NCBI RefSeq assembly: GCF_001420695.1 | Contig: NZ_LJJB01000010.1 | Span: 62,001 to 126,000 of the forward strand | DNA: 64,000 nt | Direction of reading: 5' to 3' | Source of the DNA: Brevibacillus choshinensis | GTDB taxonomy: Bacteria > Bacillota > Bacilli > Brevibacillales > Brevibacillaceae | Part shown: positions 51,200-60,492 of the stretch, piece by piece | Layout of the letters: each line of letters opens with the position of its first letter | Numbering within the stretch: position 1 is the stretch's first letter | Notes under the pieces: generated by a model | Databases searched by the model: none | Told to the model about the DNA's origin: nothing | The model's input: the letters and a program-made list of their open reading frames with translations, nothing else | Program-made: the position numbers and the translations under genes

Positions 51200-52879
51200 C
51201 TATACAGTCGCCACCGCCAAATTGCTAACCTGTAGATCTACCTGCTCTCCCCGCACGTCCTCTCCCTCGAGAAAGCGCATGAACAAGGCAATCGTCACCA
51301 TGTTCCCCAAATGAGTATCCAGGATCTCACTCATCTTCAGCTGATTGTCCAAGATTCCTTCCTGCTTCAACAGGGCAATGGATTTTTGTGTCACTTGCAT
51401 ACCTCTGATTGTCCTGAACAATTCGGGGTGCTCCGGACTTTCCTGTAAATAAGTTTTATGGAAGAGCTTGCGGCCCAACACCTTCGTCGCTCTTCTCGTC
51501 CGATTACGAATGTATTTGATCATATCCTTCAGCATTTCCATCTTTTCATAAGAGACCGATATGCCGCCCTCAGCCGTACGGATTTTAGCAACGGGTGCGT
51601 TTAACTTCGTAATCATTTTCCGATGATACTGATTGAAAAAACGCTCCCTGCGCTTCAAGTGAAAGCCATACCTTACCAGATCATACTCCAGAAAAGGAGA
51701 GTAACAGCCAAATAGATGACTCGCCGCGGAAATAAACGTGCTAGCCACTGTTTTCATCCGAAAATGATAATAGATGCTGTCGTACGTTTTCGTATTCGTA
51801 TCCAAGAGATAACATCCCAGCTTTTGGACCACCCGATCTTCGAAGCTGTCGTTCAACGTTTTGTATTCGCCCTCGAAATACGCGCTCTTGCACTTGATTT
51901 GCAGCATCCTCATCCGCAAAAAGCGGCGAATGTTTGCCTTTTTGCGTAAATAAAAGGGGAAGTCTTGCACCCACATATTTTCTTTGAAAAATTCCCCGCC
52001 GATACCGGAAATGACGAGATCAACTCCTCGCTCCTCCCGATTCTTGTGATGTGGCAAGGTTCGATAGTGCTTGAACAGATCGTTCATCCCATCGCACCAT
52101 TCAAACAGTTCCGGAACGTTTTGCTCCAGTCGATCGACACACGGCACTGAAATATGCAGCTCGTGCTTGAGCGCTTTGGCGACATGCTTGGGAACCTCGA
52201 CATCCTGGATCCCTTCCATGCCCGTGATAGCCGCCTCGAAGGGAACGCCATGATGATCGAGCAGCACACACACGAGCCGAGAATCTACACCACCTGTTAA
52301 ATCCGCACTTACCTTCATCTGTTTAACAGACTGGCTGAACAATCGAAAAAATTCCATGACGTCTACGTTGGGACAAGCATCTTCTAGGGTTTCCAGTTCC
52401 TTGGAGAGGATTGTTTTTTTATGATTGCAAAGAACGATAATCTCATTACAGTCGATCTTGAAAATGCCATCCACCAGCGTGCGGTTATGGTAGATGCTCC
52501 CGAAATTCAGGAATTCAATAATGGATTCTTTGGACACCCGCTCCTTGCCATACCCACTTTGCCTCGCCAAAGTGAGAAAAGACGTCGAGACGACGGACTC
52601 CATGTGAAACGCCTCGAATGCCCCACTGTTATCAATGAACGCATAGTATATATCCGCTTGTTTGTCGTAGACTGTCAAAAAAAAGTGGCCCTTTAACATT
52701 TTGACAGCTGCTATCATGTTACTCATTCGGAGTTCTTCTACAAAAGCCATGACAGACTCGACTCCTGCCGCCACTCCCAGAATAAAGACAAAACCTTTCC
52801 AGCCAACGATATAGTTGGCATCCTCCCAGACCTGCTCTTTTGTTTGTAGTTGTGTAATGCCCTCACTCGTGATCAGCAT
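51200..52879 (-). CDS. Asparagine-synthase-like protein, paralog 1 (no glutaminase Cys)
   Basis: 559 residues. The N-terminal ~165 residues resemble the AsnB Ntn domain (LKGHFFLTVYDKQADIYYAF, VVSTSFLTLA), but the protein starts MLITSEG without the Met-Cys needed for glutamine hydrolysis. The synthetase domain has the ATP-pyrophosphatase loop SADLTGGVDSR (191-201) and a GIGGEFFKENMWVQDFPFY segment replacing the usual GGDElFgGY. The C-terminal EHPELF..IR...LLKxxxIL...HL block is shared with the two paralogs upstream. It is the last gene of the polysaccharide operon. It probably forms an amide on a glycan or small substrate; chemistry and substrate are inferred. Confidence 0.85.
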   Translation of the reverse strand: MLITSEGITQLQTKEQVWEDANYIVGWKGFVFILGVAAGVESVMAFVEELRMSNMIAAVKMLKGHFFLTVYDKQADIYYAFIDNSGAFEAFHMESVVSTSFLTLARQSGYGKERVSKESIIEFLNFGSIYHNRTLVDGIFKIDCNEIIVLCNHKKTILSKELETLEDACPNVDVMEFFRLFSQSVKQMKVSADLTGGVDSRLVCVLLDHHGVPFEAAITGMEGIQDVEVPKHVAKALKHELHISVPCVDRLEQNVPELFEWCDGMNDLFKHYRTLPHHKNREERGVDLVISGIGGEFFKENMWVQDFPFYLRKKANIRRFLRMRMLQIKCKSAYFEGEYKTLNDSFEDRVVQKLGCYLLDTNTKTYDSIYYHFRMKTVASTFISAASHLFGCYSPFLEYDLVRYGFHLKRRERFFNQYHRKMITKLNAPVAKIRTAEGGISVSYEKMEMLKDMIKYIRNRTRRATKVLGRKLFHKTYLQESPEHPELFRTIRGMQVTQKSIALLKQEGILDNQLKMSEILDTHLGNMVTIALFMRFLEGEDVRGEQVDLQVSNLAVATV

Positions 52880-52910
52880 GCATACTCACCCTGTTCTATC
52901 GAATAATTCA

Positions 52911-54605
52911 CTACGAGTGGGAAAGAATCGACATCTGTCTCTCTCCCCAGAGACCGGCTTGCTGCCCTTTCGATTCTGTTTTCTTTCTGTCCAGAAAAAA
53001 GATCAATGTCGCTAATGAAATCAAATTTCCCAAATGCTGATTGTGTATCTGATCGATCGTCAAATCGGGATGCAGAATGTGAACCTCTTTTAACAGGCTC
53101 AATGACTCCTGGGTATGGCGAAGTTGTCTGATCGTCGTGAATAGCTCGGGATGCTCTGGGCTGTCTGACGTATAGCTTTTCTTGAGCACCTTCCTTCCCA
53201 GCATTTTCATCAGCCGTTTGGAATAACTGACCGCGTATTTTCGTACATCCTTTGCCACCTCCAGTCGATCGGTAGAGACAGAGATTCCGCCCTCTGATGT
53301 TCGGATTTTTGACACCTCGGGATTCAGATGAGTAATGATTTTGCGGTGAAAACGGTTGAAAATGCGCTCCCTTCTGTTTAATTGAAATCCATATCGAACG
53401 AGGTCTTCGTCCAGCAAAGGTGCGTATGTTGGCAGCACATGATTGGCGGCCGTCAAATATTTGCCCGCGATCGACTTCATCCGATAATGGTAGTAAATGT
53501 TGTCATACGTCTTGGTATTGGTCTCTAGCACGTAAGGGGAAAACTCATCTAGCATCTGCTTGGTAAGGGTTTGTTGGAGAGGAACAAACGAATCATCAAA
53601 ATAGTGATGACCACAAGGGATAGGGAGAAACCGCGTATGGAAAAGACGACTCAGGTTTGCCTTTTTGCTGGCGTAGAAAGGAAAATCCTGAAGCCAGAAA
53701 AAGTCTTTGAACAATTCCCCTCCGATTCCGGTAATGGCAATTTCCATTCCTCGCTGGACGCGGCTCCTGTTATGTTGAAGGGTTCGATAGTGCCTAAGAA
53801 AATCGTTCAAGCCATCACTGATCCGAAACAGCTCTTCGACTTCCTCCTCCAGATGATCCAAGATCGGGTGGGTCACATGGAGAGAAACTCCAAATAAGCT
53901 AGCTACCTCTCTGGGTATATCCACATCCTGAATGCCTTCCCTACCCGAGATGGTCGTTTCAAAATCGACACCATAATAATGAAGCAAGACGCCGATCATC
54001 CTGGAGTCGATTCCACCCGATAAATCCACGCTAACCCGCTGATTACGCAGGGACTGGGATAGTTGCTGAAAAAACGCATGAAAATCTACGGCTGGCTGTG
54101 ATTCATCATAGATGGGGGTGAGCTTTTTTTGTTTGACCATGACCTTTCGACGGTCGAACACGAGCAGTTCATTACTGTCGATTTTTCGAATCTCCTCGAA
54201 GAACGTTTTATTTTCAAACAAATGACCAAAATTGAGAAACTCCATAATCGCCTGACGGTTCATCTTGGTGATGTTCAGATTCTTGTGCCCGGCCAGCGTG
54301 AGAAAGGAACTGGATATGGCATCCTCCGTATAGAAAGCGTCGTGGCAACCGCTCGAATCGACGAAGCAGTAATACAGATTTAGTTGTTTGACTTTCATGA
54401 CCATCAAGTAGCTACCTTTCAAATGCAGGACGTCCTGGTCCAAGTTCGACTCGGTAAAGAACGTCGCAAAATGCCGCACAGAAGGCAGCCCCGCCAAAAC
54501 TCCCTGTATATACAAAAAGCCTTTCCAGTAAAAAACAGCCTTGTCGTTTTCCCAGCGGTGAAATCCGGAATCGTCTGTCGTTATCCCTTCACGCGTAAGT
54601 AACAA
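52911..54605 (-). CDS. Asparagine-synthase-like protein, paralog 2 (no glutaminase Cys)
   Basis: About 564 residues from TTG 54605 (GGGGGAG 5 nt upstream). This gives an N-terminus MLLTREGI that aligns with the two paralogs; ATG 54656, overlapping the previous gene, is the alternative. Features: degenerate Ntn domain without Cys2 (LKGSYLMVMKVKQLNLYYCF), SVDLSGGIDSRMIGVLL with the canonical SGGxDS loop, AITGIGGELFKDFFWLQDFPFY, and a conserved IRTSEGGISVS region present in all three. It lies between the other two paralogs with gaps of about 30-40 nt. It arose by tandem duplication and strong divergence. The function is likely amide-bond or amino-group transfer, substrate unknown. Confidence 0.85.
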   Translation of the reverse strand: MLLTREGITTDDSGFHRWENDKAVFYWKGFLYIQGVLAGLPSVRHFATFFTESNLDQDVLHLKGSYLMVMKVKQLNLYYCFVDSSGCHDAFYTEDAISSSFLTLAGHKNLNITKMNRQAIMEFLNFGHLFENKTFFEEIRKIDSNELLVFDRRKVMVKQKKLTPIYDESQPAVDFHAFFQQLSQSLRNQRVSVDLSGGIDSRMIGVLLHYYGVDFETTISGREGIQDVDIPREVASLFGVSLHVTHPILDHLEEEVEELFRISDGLNDFLRHYRTLQHNRSRVQRGMEIAITGIGGELFKDFFWLQDFPFYASKKANLSRLFHTRFLPIPCGHHYFDDSFVPLQQTLTKQMLDEFSPYVLETNTKTYDNIYYHYRMKSIAGKYLTAANHVLPTYAPLLDEDLVRYGFQLNRRERIFNRFHRKIITHLNPEVSKIRTSEGGISVSTDRLEVAKDVRKYAVSYSKRLMKMLGRKVLKKSYTSDSPEHPELFTTIRQLRHTQESLSLLKEVHILHPDLTIDQIHNQHLGNLISLATLIFFLDRKKTESKGQQAGLWGERQMSILSHS

Positions 54606-54645
54606 GTATACTCCCCCATTAGCTTGTAATCCGTTCCTTCCTGCA

Positions 54646-56289
54646 TTAGGTGCCATGACACTGCCCTTTGTTAGAGTGAAGGAACTCCATAAAGAGAAAA
54701 AACGATAAGAAATGACTGAGATGGGCGTCATGGATATCTTGCAACTGAACATTCCCTTGCAAGATTTTTTCCTCCTTTAACAGCTCAATCGCATCCTTTG
54801 CTAACCGTGATTCCCGGATTCGATTGGTCAATTCCGGATGATCAGCAGGCTGCCTTGTATAAGAACCATGAAAGAGCCTTCGTTCGATCACTTTCATGAG
54901 ACGAGTCCCTTTGTCCCACACATATTTTTGAATGTCTTTGCCAACTTCCCACTTGTCTGCCGACACGGAAATCCCGCCCTCTGATGTTCGAATTCTGGAG
55001 ATGAGTGGATTCACTTTGGAGATCGTCTTGCGATGAAAGGTATTGAAAAACCGCTCTCGTCGCTTTAAATTGAAGCCGAATTGTACGAAGTCGAGCTCCA
55101 TCATGGGAGCATAGCTGGGCAGCACACGGTTGGCTGCGGTGATAAAGCCACCACCAATGGTAGGGAGCTCATAATAGTAGTAGATGTTGTCATACGTTTT
55201 GGTGTTTGTGTCCATTTCATAGCGGGCCAGGTTATGTATCGTTCCGTTTTGCAGCTTTTGATTCGAGTCCGCATACTCCCCGGTAAAATAGTCGTTTTTG
55301 CACGGGATGGGGAGCATAAACATGGTGAACATGCGATCCAGCCGCGATGTTTTGCTCGTATAAAACGGGAAATCCTGCAACCATAATTCGTCTTTTAGAA
55401 ATTCGCCGCCAATACCGCTCAAGGCAAGTTCGACGCCTCTTTTCACCCGATTTTGATTATGCTGAAACGACCGATAATGCTTGAAGACATCGTTTAATCC
55501 GTCACTGACCCGAAACACTTCCGGAATACTTTCCTCTAAGCCGTCAATACTGGGACGCGTCACATACAGCGATGTCCCCATGGCGGCAGCCACTTCCTTT
55601 GCGATCTCGACGTCCTCCATACCGTCCATCCCGGAAACAGTCGTTTCAAAGGGAACGCCAAAGTAATCCAAGAGGACCGCAATCAGTCGTGAATCTACTC
55701 CACCTGTCAAATCCACACTCAGTCGATACTCTTTGATGGACTGAGCAAACTTCTCGAAAAATTGGAGGTAGTCAAAATCACCTTTTCCCGCATCGATCGG
55801 AGCCAAATTTTTGGAGTGGACACTCTTCCCGTTCGGTCCAAAACGGATGATCTGGTTACGATCAATCCGGGAAATGCCCTCGATTAGCGTCTTATTGGAG
55901 AACACGTTTCCAAAGTTGACAAACTCCAGAACGGAATCTCGGTCTAGGCTAGAAGGAGTCACTCCCTGATAGGAGACTAGCTCTAAAAATGAAGTAGAAA
56001 CTGCTGATTTTGAATGAAAGGCGGTAAACCCGCCATTATTGTCCGTAAAGCAGTTGTACTTGTGCGTCTGTTTTTCCTTCACCACCATAAAGAAGTGGCC
56101 CCTCAACGCCTTCAATGCACGATCGATTCCTTTCGACGCTACCAATCGAGAAAACTCTCGAACAGATGCAGCCCCGGGTGGGATTCCCAGCAAGTAGAGA
56201 AAACCTCTCCACCGGAAGGAATAATCCGGATTCTCCCACGATTGCAGATCACTCTCTACACTCCTCATTCCTTTCGCTGTCAACAGCAA
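54646..56289 (-). CDS. Asparagine-synthase-like protein, paralog 3 (no glutaminase Cys)
   Basis: 547 residues. TTG 56289 is used as start (AGGGGGAAG 6 nt upstream), matching the MLLT N-terminus of paralog 2; TTG 56295 sits inside the ribosome binding site. It has the Ntn-like domain without Cys2 (LRGHFFMVVKEK, FTDNNGG), ATP loop LSVDLTGGVDSRLIAVLL, ALSGIGGEFLKDELWLQDFPFY, KIxRIRTSEGGISVS, and C-terminal DHPELTNRIR. It is the first of the three paralogs and follows the GT1/4 glycosyltransferase by 43 nt. As in related polysaccharide loci (for example WbpS-type proteins), amidation of a uronic acid is plausible. Confidence 0.85.
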   Translation of the reverse strand: MLLTAKGMRSVESDLQSWENPDYSFRWRGFLYLLGIPPGAASVREFSRLVASKGIDRALKALRGHFFMVVKEKQTHKYNCFTDNNGGFTAFHSKSAVSTSFLELVSYQGVTPSSLDRDSVLEFVNFGNVFSNKTLIEGISRIDRNQIIRFGPNGKSVHSKNLAPIDAGKGDFDYLQFFEKFAQSIKEYRLSVDLTGGVDSRLIAVLLDYFGVPFETTVSGMDGMEDVEIAKEVAAAMGTSLYVTRPSIDGLEESIPEVFRVSDGLNDVFKHYRSFQHNQNRVKRGVELALSGIGGEFLKDELWLQDFPFYTSKTSRLDRMFTMFMLPIPCKNDYFTGEYADSNQKLQNGTIHNLARYEMDTNTKTYDNIYYYYELPTIGGGFITAANRVLPSYAPMMELDFVQFGFNLKRRERFFNTFHRKTISKVNPLISRIRTSEGGISVSADKWEVGKDIQKYVWDKGTRLMKVIERRLFHGSYTRQPADHPELTNRIRESRLAKDAIELLKEEKILQGNVQLQDIHDAHLSHFLSFFLFMEFLHSNKGQCHGT

Positions 56290-56332
56290 TTCCAACTTCC
56301 CCCTTCTTCTCCCTTAGTCCGTATGCCGCTTA

Positions 56333-57505
56333 CTAGCCCAGAATGCCTCTCAGCTTTTGATTGTCAGCAATGATGATTCTCGCCTTGTTCACAAAGGAAA
56401 CCTTCTTTGTCGCGTCCTTATTTAACTGGATGATTTTTTGAACAAACGTCTGCGGGTGGTTGACACAAAAATCTTCATCAAAAATGTCTTCAGAGTAACC
56501 GACCGTGCTTTCTTTGGTCGCCAGTACCGGGATACCCTTCATGATCCCCTCGAGTATCTTGATTTTCGCACCGCCACCCAGCGTGTTCGGGACGATGAGA
56601 AAATCACAGCTACGAATGTATTCGTCCACGGATTTGACAGCTCCGGTCACGACGATTTGCTCCGAGCGATATTTTTGAATCCGGGGACTGGGATCACGCC
56701 CGACTACGAATAGCCGGTAGCGATCATCAAGCTTGACGAGCTCCTGAAACACATTTTCGATGAACCAAACGGCCCCGACCACATTGGGGTACCATTCCAT
56801 GCTGCCCAAGAGCAGCAGCTTGTAGGACGGCTGTTCTACGTGTTCTCTCTCTTTAATCGTCGGGTAATTGTAGTAGGGAGGAATCACGTGGATTTGACTG
56901 GCGGCTTTTCCCATGTCCGAAATGAGCTTTTTATCCTCCTCGGAAATGACCCAGATATCGTCAACCGCGTGAATCGCTTGATACTCCAGCCTTTTAATCC
57001 CTCGATTGAGTAGGCGCAATTTCCATTTATCTTTGCTCCGGGCCTGGTACCTGATTTCTTCTCGGGCGTTCAGATGCTCGATGTTATGTTGGATGAGCAC
57101 GAGCTTGGTCCGCTTACGATCGACGTGCTTCATAATCGTTTCATATAGAAAATACATCCGTAAATGATCGAGAATGATGACATCATAGTGAGTCTGTGAC
57201 AAGAGTTGATCCGCTTCATGAATCATTCTCTGTAAATATTTTTGGGTGCTATCACCATAGATGAGAATTTTCTTGTAGTTCTCCCATTTCGTCGGGTGAT
57301 ACGGAACCAGCCTTATCTGGCGAAAGAGTGTGGAATAGTAGCGATACTCATCGGTTTCGACATCTGTCTCGTCGTATTGGTAGGAGAGCACATCAAACGA
57401 GCTATCGGCACTGGTGATTCTCTCCAGAATACCGAGTGAGTAGATCGCATCACCAGAGTTGACTGGGAATAGCTTTCCCGCAATGTACAATACGTGTTTT
57501 CCCAT
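56333..57505 (-). CDS. Glycosyltransferase, GT-B fold (GT1/GT4 type)
   Basis: 390 residues from ATG 57505, 2 nt past the GT2 stop. The N-terminal Rossmann half starts GKHVLYIAGKLFPVNSGDAI and includes YDVIILDHLRMYFLYETIM and LIQHNIEHLNAREE. The C-terminal half has the nucleotide-sugar segment LLLLGSMEWYPNVVGAVWF, LFVVGRDPSP, VVTGAVKSVDEYI and FLIVPNTLGGGAKIKILEGIMKGIPVLAT, with the family's Glu-x7-Glu-like pair. It adds a sugar to the growing lipid-linked repeat unit; donor and linkage are not predictable. Confidence 0.9.
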   Translation of the reverse strand: MGKHVLYIAGKLFPVNSGDAIYSLGILERITSADSSFDVLSYQYDETDVETDEYRYYSTLFRQIRLVPYHPTKWENYKKILIYGDSTQKYLQRMIHEADQLLSQTHYDVIILDHLRMYFLYETIMKHVDRKRTKLVLIQHNIEHLNAREEIRYQARSKDKWKLRLLNRGIKRLEYQAIHAVDDIWVISEEDKKLISDMGKAASQIHVIPPYYNYPTIKEREHVEQPSYKLLLLGSMEWYPNVVGAVWFIENVFQELVKLDDRYRLFVVGRDPSPRIQKYRSEQIVVTGAVKSVDEYIRSCDFLIVPNTLGGGAKIKILEGIMKGIPVLATKESTVGYSEDIFDEDFCVNHPQTFVQKIIQLNKDATKKVSFVNKARIIIADNQKLRGILG

Positions 57506-57507
57506 AG

Positions 57508-58248
57508 TTATCGCATCCTCAACTGGTTTCGAAATGGCAGACATCGCTTGAGAAAAGTCTTACCTCTATATATCCGCAAAAGCATGGGGTATTGCAGCAG
57601 GATCTCGTGTCTCTGCCGGAACAATTCCTGTCGCTGCCGATCGCTGACTCCGCCGCCTTCATACTTACAGATCGCCTGATCCACCTTTTCAAACGTGTCC
57701 CCGTTCTTCCGCATCTCCAGAACAGCTTTGAAATCAGCCGAAATCGAATAGTGGCAATCATACAAGACACGTCGATGAAGCCTCGTCGCGAACAGGATGG
57801 ATTGGTGGCAGATCATTTGCGTGCTCAGATAAAAGTCGCTCAGCCGGGCGGCTTGTGATACGACACTCCCATTCCGATAAATATTTCCATACAAATGTCC
57901 CGCTCCTGTACGTCCCGGTAGAAGCGCATCCAGCACGACATGATTGTAGAAGACATCACCTGCATTCATGAAAATGACATAATCACTGTCTGGAGAGACC
58001 ATGGTTAGCCCTTTGTTCATGGCATCATAAATACCTTCGTCCGGCTCGGAAATCACGGTGTTGATAAAGCGGCGATAGCGTTCTACGAGTGCCAGAGTCT
58101 CATCCGTGGATCCTCCGTCCACGACGATATACTCCTTATTGCGGTACGTTTGCCCCATGACGCTTTGGATCGTAGCCTCCAACCTCGGTCCTGCCTGATA
58201 GGTCACCGTAATGATGCTTATTTTTGGCAAATGCAGTTTGGCCGTCAC
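57508..58248 (-). CDS. Glycosyltransferase family 2
   Basis: 246 residues from GTG 58248, whose GTGA overlaps the polymerase stop (AAGGAGG 7-8 nt upstream); codons back to 58521 are antisense-like and rejected. GT-A fold: KISIITVTYQAGPRLEATIQS, EYIVVDGGSTDET (Asp of the UDP-binding site), SEPDEGIYDAMNKGL, and DxD-like DYVIFMNAGD. WcaA/WbbL-like enzymes of this type attach a sugar, often from UDP- or GDP-donors, to the lipid-linked unit. GDP-fucose made by the neighbouring gmd and fucose-synthase genes is one possible donor. Confidence 0.92.
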   Translation of the reverse strand: MTAKLHLPKISIITVTYQAGPRLEATIQSVMGQTYRNKEYIVVDGGSTDETLALVERYRRFINTVISEPDEGIYDAMNKGLTMVSPDSDYVIFMNAGDVFYNHVVLDALLPGRTGAGHLYGNIYRNGSVVSQAARLSDFYLSTQMICHQSILFATRLHRRVLYDCHYSISADFKAVLEMRKNGDTFEKVDQAICKYEGGGVSDRQRQELFRQRHEILLQYPMLLRIYRGKTFLKRCLPFRNQLRMR

Positions 58249-59510
58249 TTGCGCCCCTCCTTCCCGTCCAGATCCACGTGCAGATGGAATCCTTTCATGT
58301 AGCCTATAAAGAAGAAAAACAAGGTAACATAGGTATATGATGCGATCAGCGTAGGCTCGACCATCATCGCCACCAAAAAGGAAACCGAAATTCCCATGAC
58401 TCCGTATGATTGACTTGGTCTCGTCCTCACAAAACGAATCAAGTAAGGTAGGTGCTTGAGCTGGATAAACAATAGCAGCAGCATGGGAATCCAGCCTACA
58501 TACCAGCCCACATCCAACCACAGATTGTGCGCGTAATCATACGGAGAGAAGTCTGTTTTGGCTCCTCCCATCGGATACTCAAACAGTCCTAGCACCCCTT
58601 TGTACCACAGCTCATAGCGAGGGGTATCAAACCCTTCACTGATCAAACGTTCCATGAAAGGATTATCCAGCAGACTCTTCGTCTCGGAGAAATCGATGAA
58701 AAACAGATTCAACGGCAGTAGGCAAACAACGATGATGAGGATAATCAGCTTCTTGTGGGTGAGCTTCATTTGGGTCACGTACATGAGGGTAGCCAAGGAG
58801 AAGGAAAGAACCCCCGCATATATGGGACTGCGGTTCTGAAGCATGAGGTTGAAAAATACGCTGGACAGCGCGAGGGCGAGGAAGCATCCTTTTACAAGCA
58901 AGTTAATTCGACTATAAACCATGGAGATCAGACAGATACCCAAGGAAAAAAAGATCCCGATGATCGGGCCATTCACAATTCCCCCATTCCAAAAGGAAGG
59001 TACTGCCCTTTCTGCGATCAAATAATCGTTACTGGCAACTTGCCCCAAATGGTCCAGAGCAAACTTCGCCGTTGATAGCAATCCGTACGTGAACAGGCCG
59101 CCTACGGTCACCGCGATGACTGCGCTAATTTTCTTAAAGTTTTGTGCGAGAAAATAACCGATGATGTAAGCCATGCTCATGTTCACGATTAGAAACATCA
59201 TTTTGCTCTCTAGCCAATCATCATCCGTCGTAATCTCGAATAAAACACACATTGTGTAGTACAAAAAGGCGAATAGAAAAACGAGGGATGCGTCGATCAG
59301 GAAGGAAACAGTCACTCTCTTATGTTGCAAGAAAAAAATGACAGGAAAACACAGGATCAGACAGATTAGAGACAAGTTTGGAATGCTCGTTCCATAGAGG
59401 AAAACACTGAGCAACAGGAAATAGGTAGCCATCGTATAGGTTGTTGCCCCTTGATTTGCGGACAGCTGTTCATTTTGGCTTCGCGATAGAATGATAAACG
59501 TGTCACGCAA
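58245..59510 (-). CDS. Wzy-like O-antigen polymerase/ligase membrane protein
   Basis: About 421 residues from TTG 59510 (GGAGGGG 5 nt upstream); the first strong Met after it is about 26 codons on. Ten to twelve hydrophobic segments with a long outer loop near residues 270-330 (DFSETKSLLDNPFMERLISEG, YAHNLWLDVGWYVGW), the H-N-x-x-L/W pattern typical of the Wzy_C/O-antigen ligase superfamily. It would polymerise repeat units on the outer face of the membrane. Sequence of this family is poorly conserved, so the role rests on topology, the HNLWL motif and location. Confidence 0.82.
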   Translation of the reverse strand: MRDTFIILSRSQNEQLSANQGATTYTMATYFLLLSVFLYGTSIPNLSLICLILCFPVIFFLQHKRVTVSFLIDASLVFLFAFLYYTMCVLFEITTDDDWLESKMMFLIVNMSMAYIIGYFLAQNFKKISAVIAVTVGGLFTYGLLSTAKFALDHLGQVASNDYLIAERAVPSFWNGGIVNGPIIGIFFSLGICLISMVYSRINLLVKGCFLALALSSVFFNLMLQNRSPIYAGVLSFSLATLMYVTQMKLTHKKLIILIIVVCLLPLNLFFIDFSETKSLLDNPFMERLISEGFDTPRYELWYKGVLGLFEYPMGGAKTDFSPYDYAHNLWLDVGWYVGWIPMLLLLFIQLKHLPYLIRFVRTRPSQSYGVMGISVSFLVAMMVEPTLIASYTYVTLFFFFIGYMKGFHLHVDLDGKEGRK

Positions 59511-59538
59511 GCGTACCCCTCCAGGCAACCCTCATATT

Positions 59539-60492
59539 CTATGGTCTGACGGTCGATTGATGCTGATTAAGATACCATTCATACGTCTTTTGAATTCCTT
59601 TTCTTAGCGTCGTACTTGCTCTCCATCCCAAGCCCTCTATCCTCGTCACGTCCAACCATTTTCGTGGTGTCCCATCCGGTTTTTCCGAGTTGAAGACAAT
59701 ATTCCCTCGAAAGCCGACGATCTGCTTGATCATGGTCGCCAATTCGCCAATCTCCACATCTGCCCCGGTACCAATATTGACGAACGATCCGATATCGGAA
59801 TGGCTGTAACGTTTCATCAGATACACGCACGCGTCCGCCAGATCGTCGACATACAGGAATTCCCTTCTCGGTTTTCCCGTCCCCCATACCTCGACGTGAG
59901 AGGCATCCATCGTTTTGGCTTCATGGAATTTGCGTAACAACGCCGGTAGCACGTGAGAACTCTCCAGATCAAAATTGTCGTTGGGGCCGTAGAGATTCGT
60001 CGGCATCACTGCCAGAAAATCAGACCCATATTGGCGATAGTACGCTTCGCACATCTTGACCCCTGCAATTTTGGCGAGAGCGTATGGCTCATTCGTCGGT
60101 TCCAGCTCACCGTTGAGCAAATACTCCTCCCTGATCGGCTGTGGAGCAAATTTGGGGTAGATACAAGAACTTCCCAGGAACAACAGCTTTTTTACACCGT
60201 ACAGATAGGCTGCATGTATCACATTCGTCTGAATCACCAAATTATGATAAAGAAAATCAGCCGGGTGCGTTGCGTTGGCAGAAATCCCCCCCACTTTGGC
60301 CGCAGCCAAAAACACATACTCAGGCCGCTCTTTCGCAAAAAATTGCGCAACAGCGGATTGATCCAGCAGATCCAGCTCGCTCCTGGTCTGTTCGAGCACA
60401 TTTTGGTATCCCTGCGATTCTAATGCCCTTTTGATAGCTGATCCGACCAATCCCCGATGTCCTGCAACATAAATACGTGCATCTAGTTCCAC
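59539..60492 (-). CDS. fcl: GDP-L-fucose synthase
   Basis: 317 residues from GTG 60492, just after the flippase stop. SDR-type Rossmann loop AGHRGLVGSAI (GxxGxxG, 10-20), FLAAAKVGGISAN, Ser-Tyr-Lys catalytic set in LGSSCIYPKFAPQPI and EPYALAKIAG, and late WGTGKPRREFLYVDD. It epimerises and reduces GDP-4-keto-6-deoxymannose to GDP-L-fucose. With gmd two genes away it forms the complete GDP-fucose branch from GDP-mannose. Length matches E. coli WcaG. Confidence 0.96.
   Translation of the reverse strand: MELDARIYVAGHRGLVGSAIKRALESQGYQNVLEQTRSELDLLDQSAVAQFFAKERPEYVFLAAAKVGGISANATHPADFLYHNLVIQTNVIHAAYLYGVKKLLFLGSSCIYPKFAPQPIREEYLLNGELEPTNEPYALAKIAGVKMCEAYYRQYGSDFLAVMPTNLYGPNDNFDLESSHVLPALLRKFHEAKTMDASHVEVWGTGKPRREFLYVDDLADACVYLMKRYSHSDIGSFVNIGTGADVEIGELATMIKQIVGFRGNIVFNSEKPDGTPRKWLDVTRIEGLGWRASTTLRKGIQKTYEWYLNQHQSTVRP

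Noticed and set aside
51200-56289. Lasso-peptide cyclase (AsnB homolog) cluster
   Set aside because: I found no precursor peptide, no RRE/leader-peptidase gene, and the neighbours are glycan genes.
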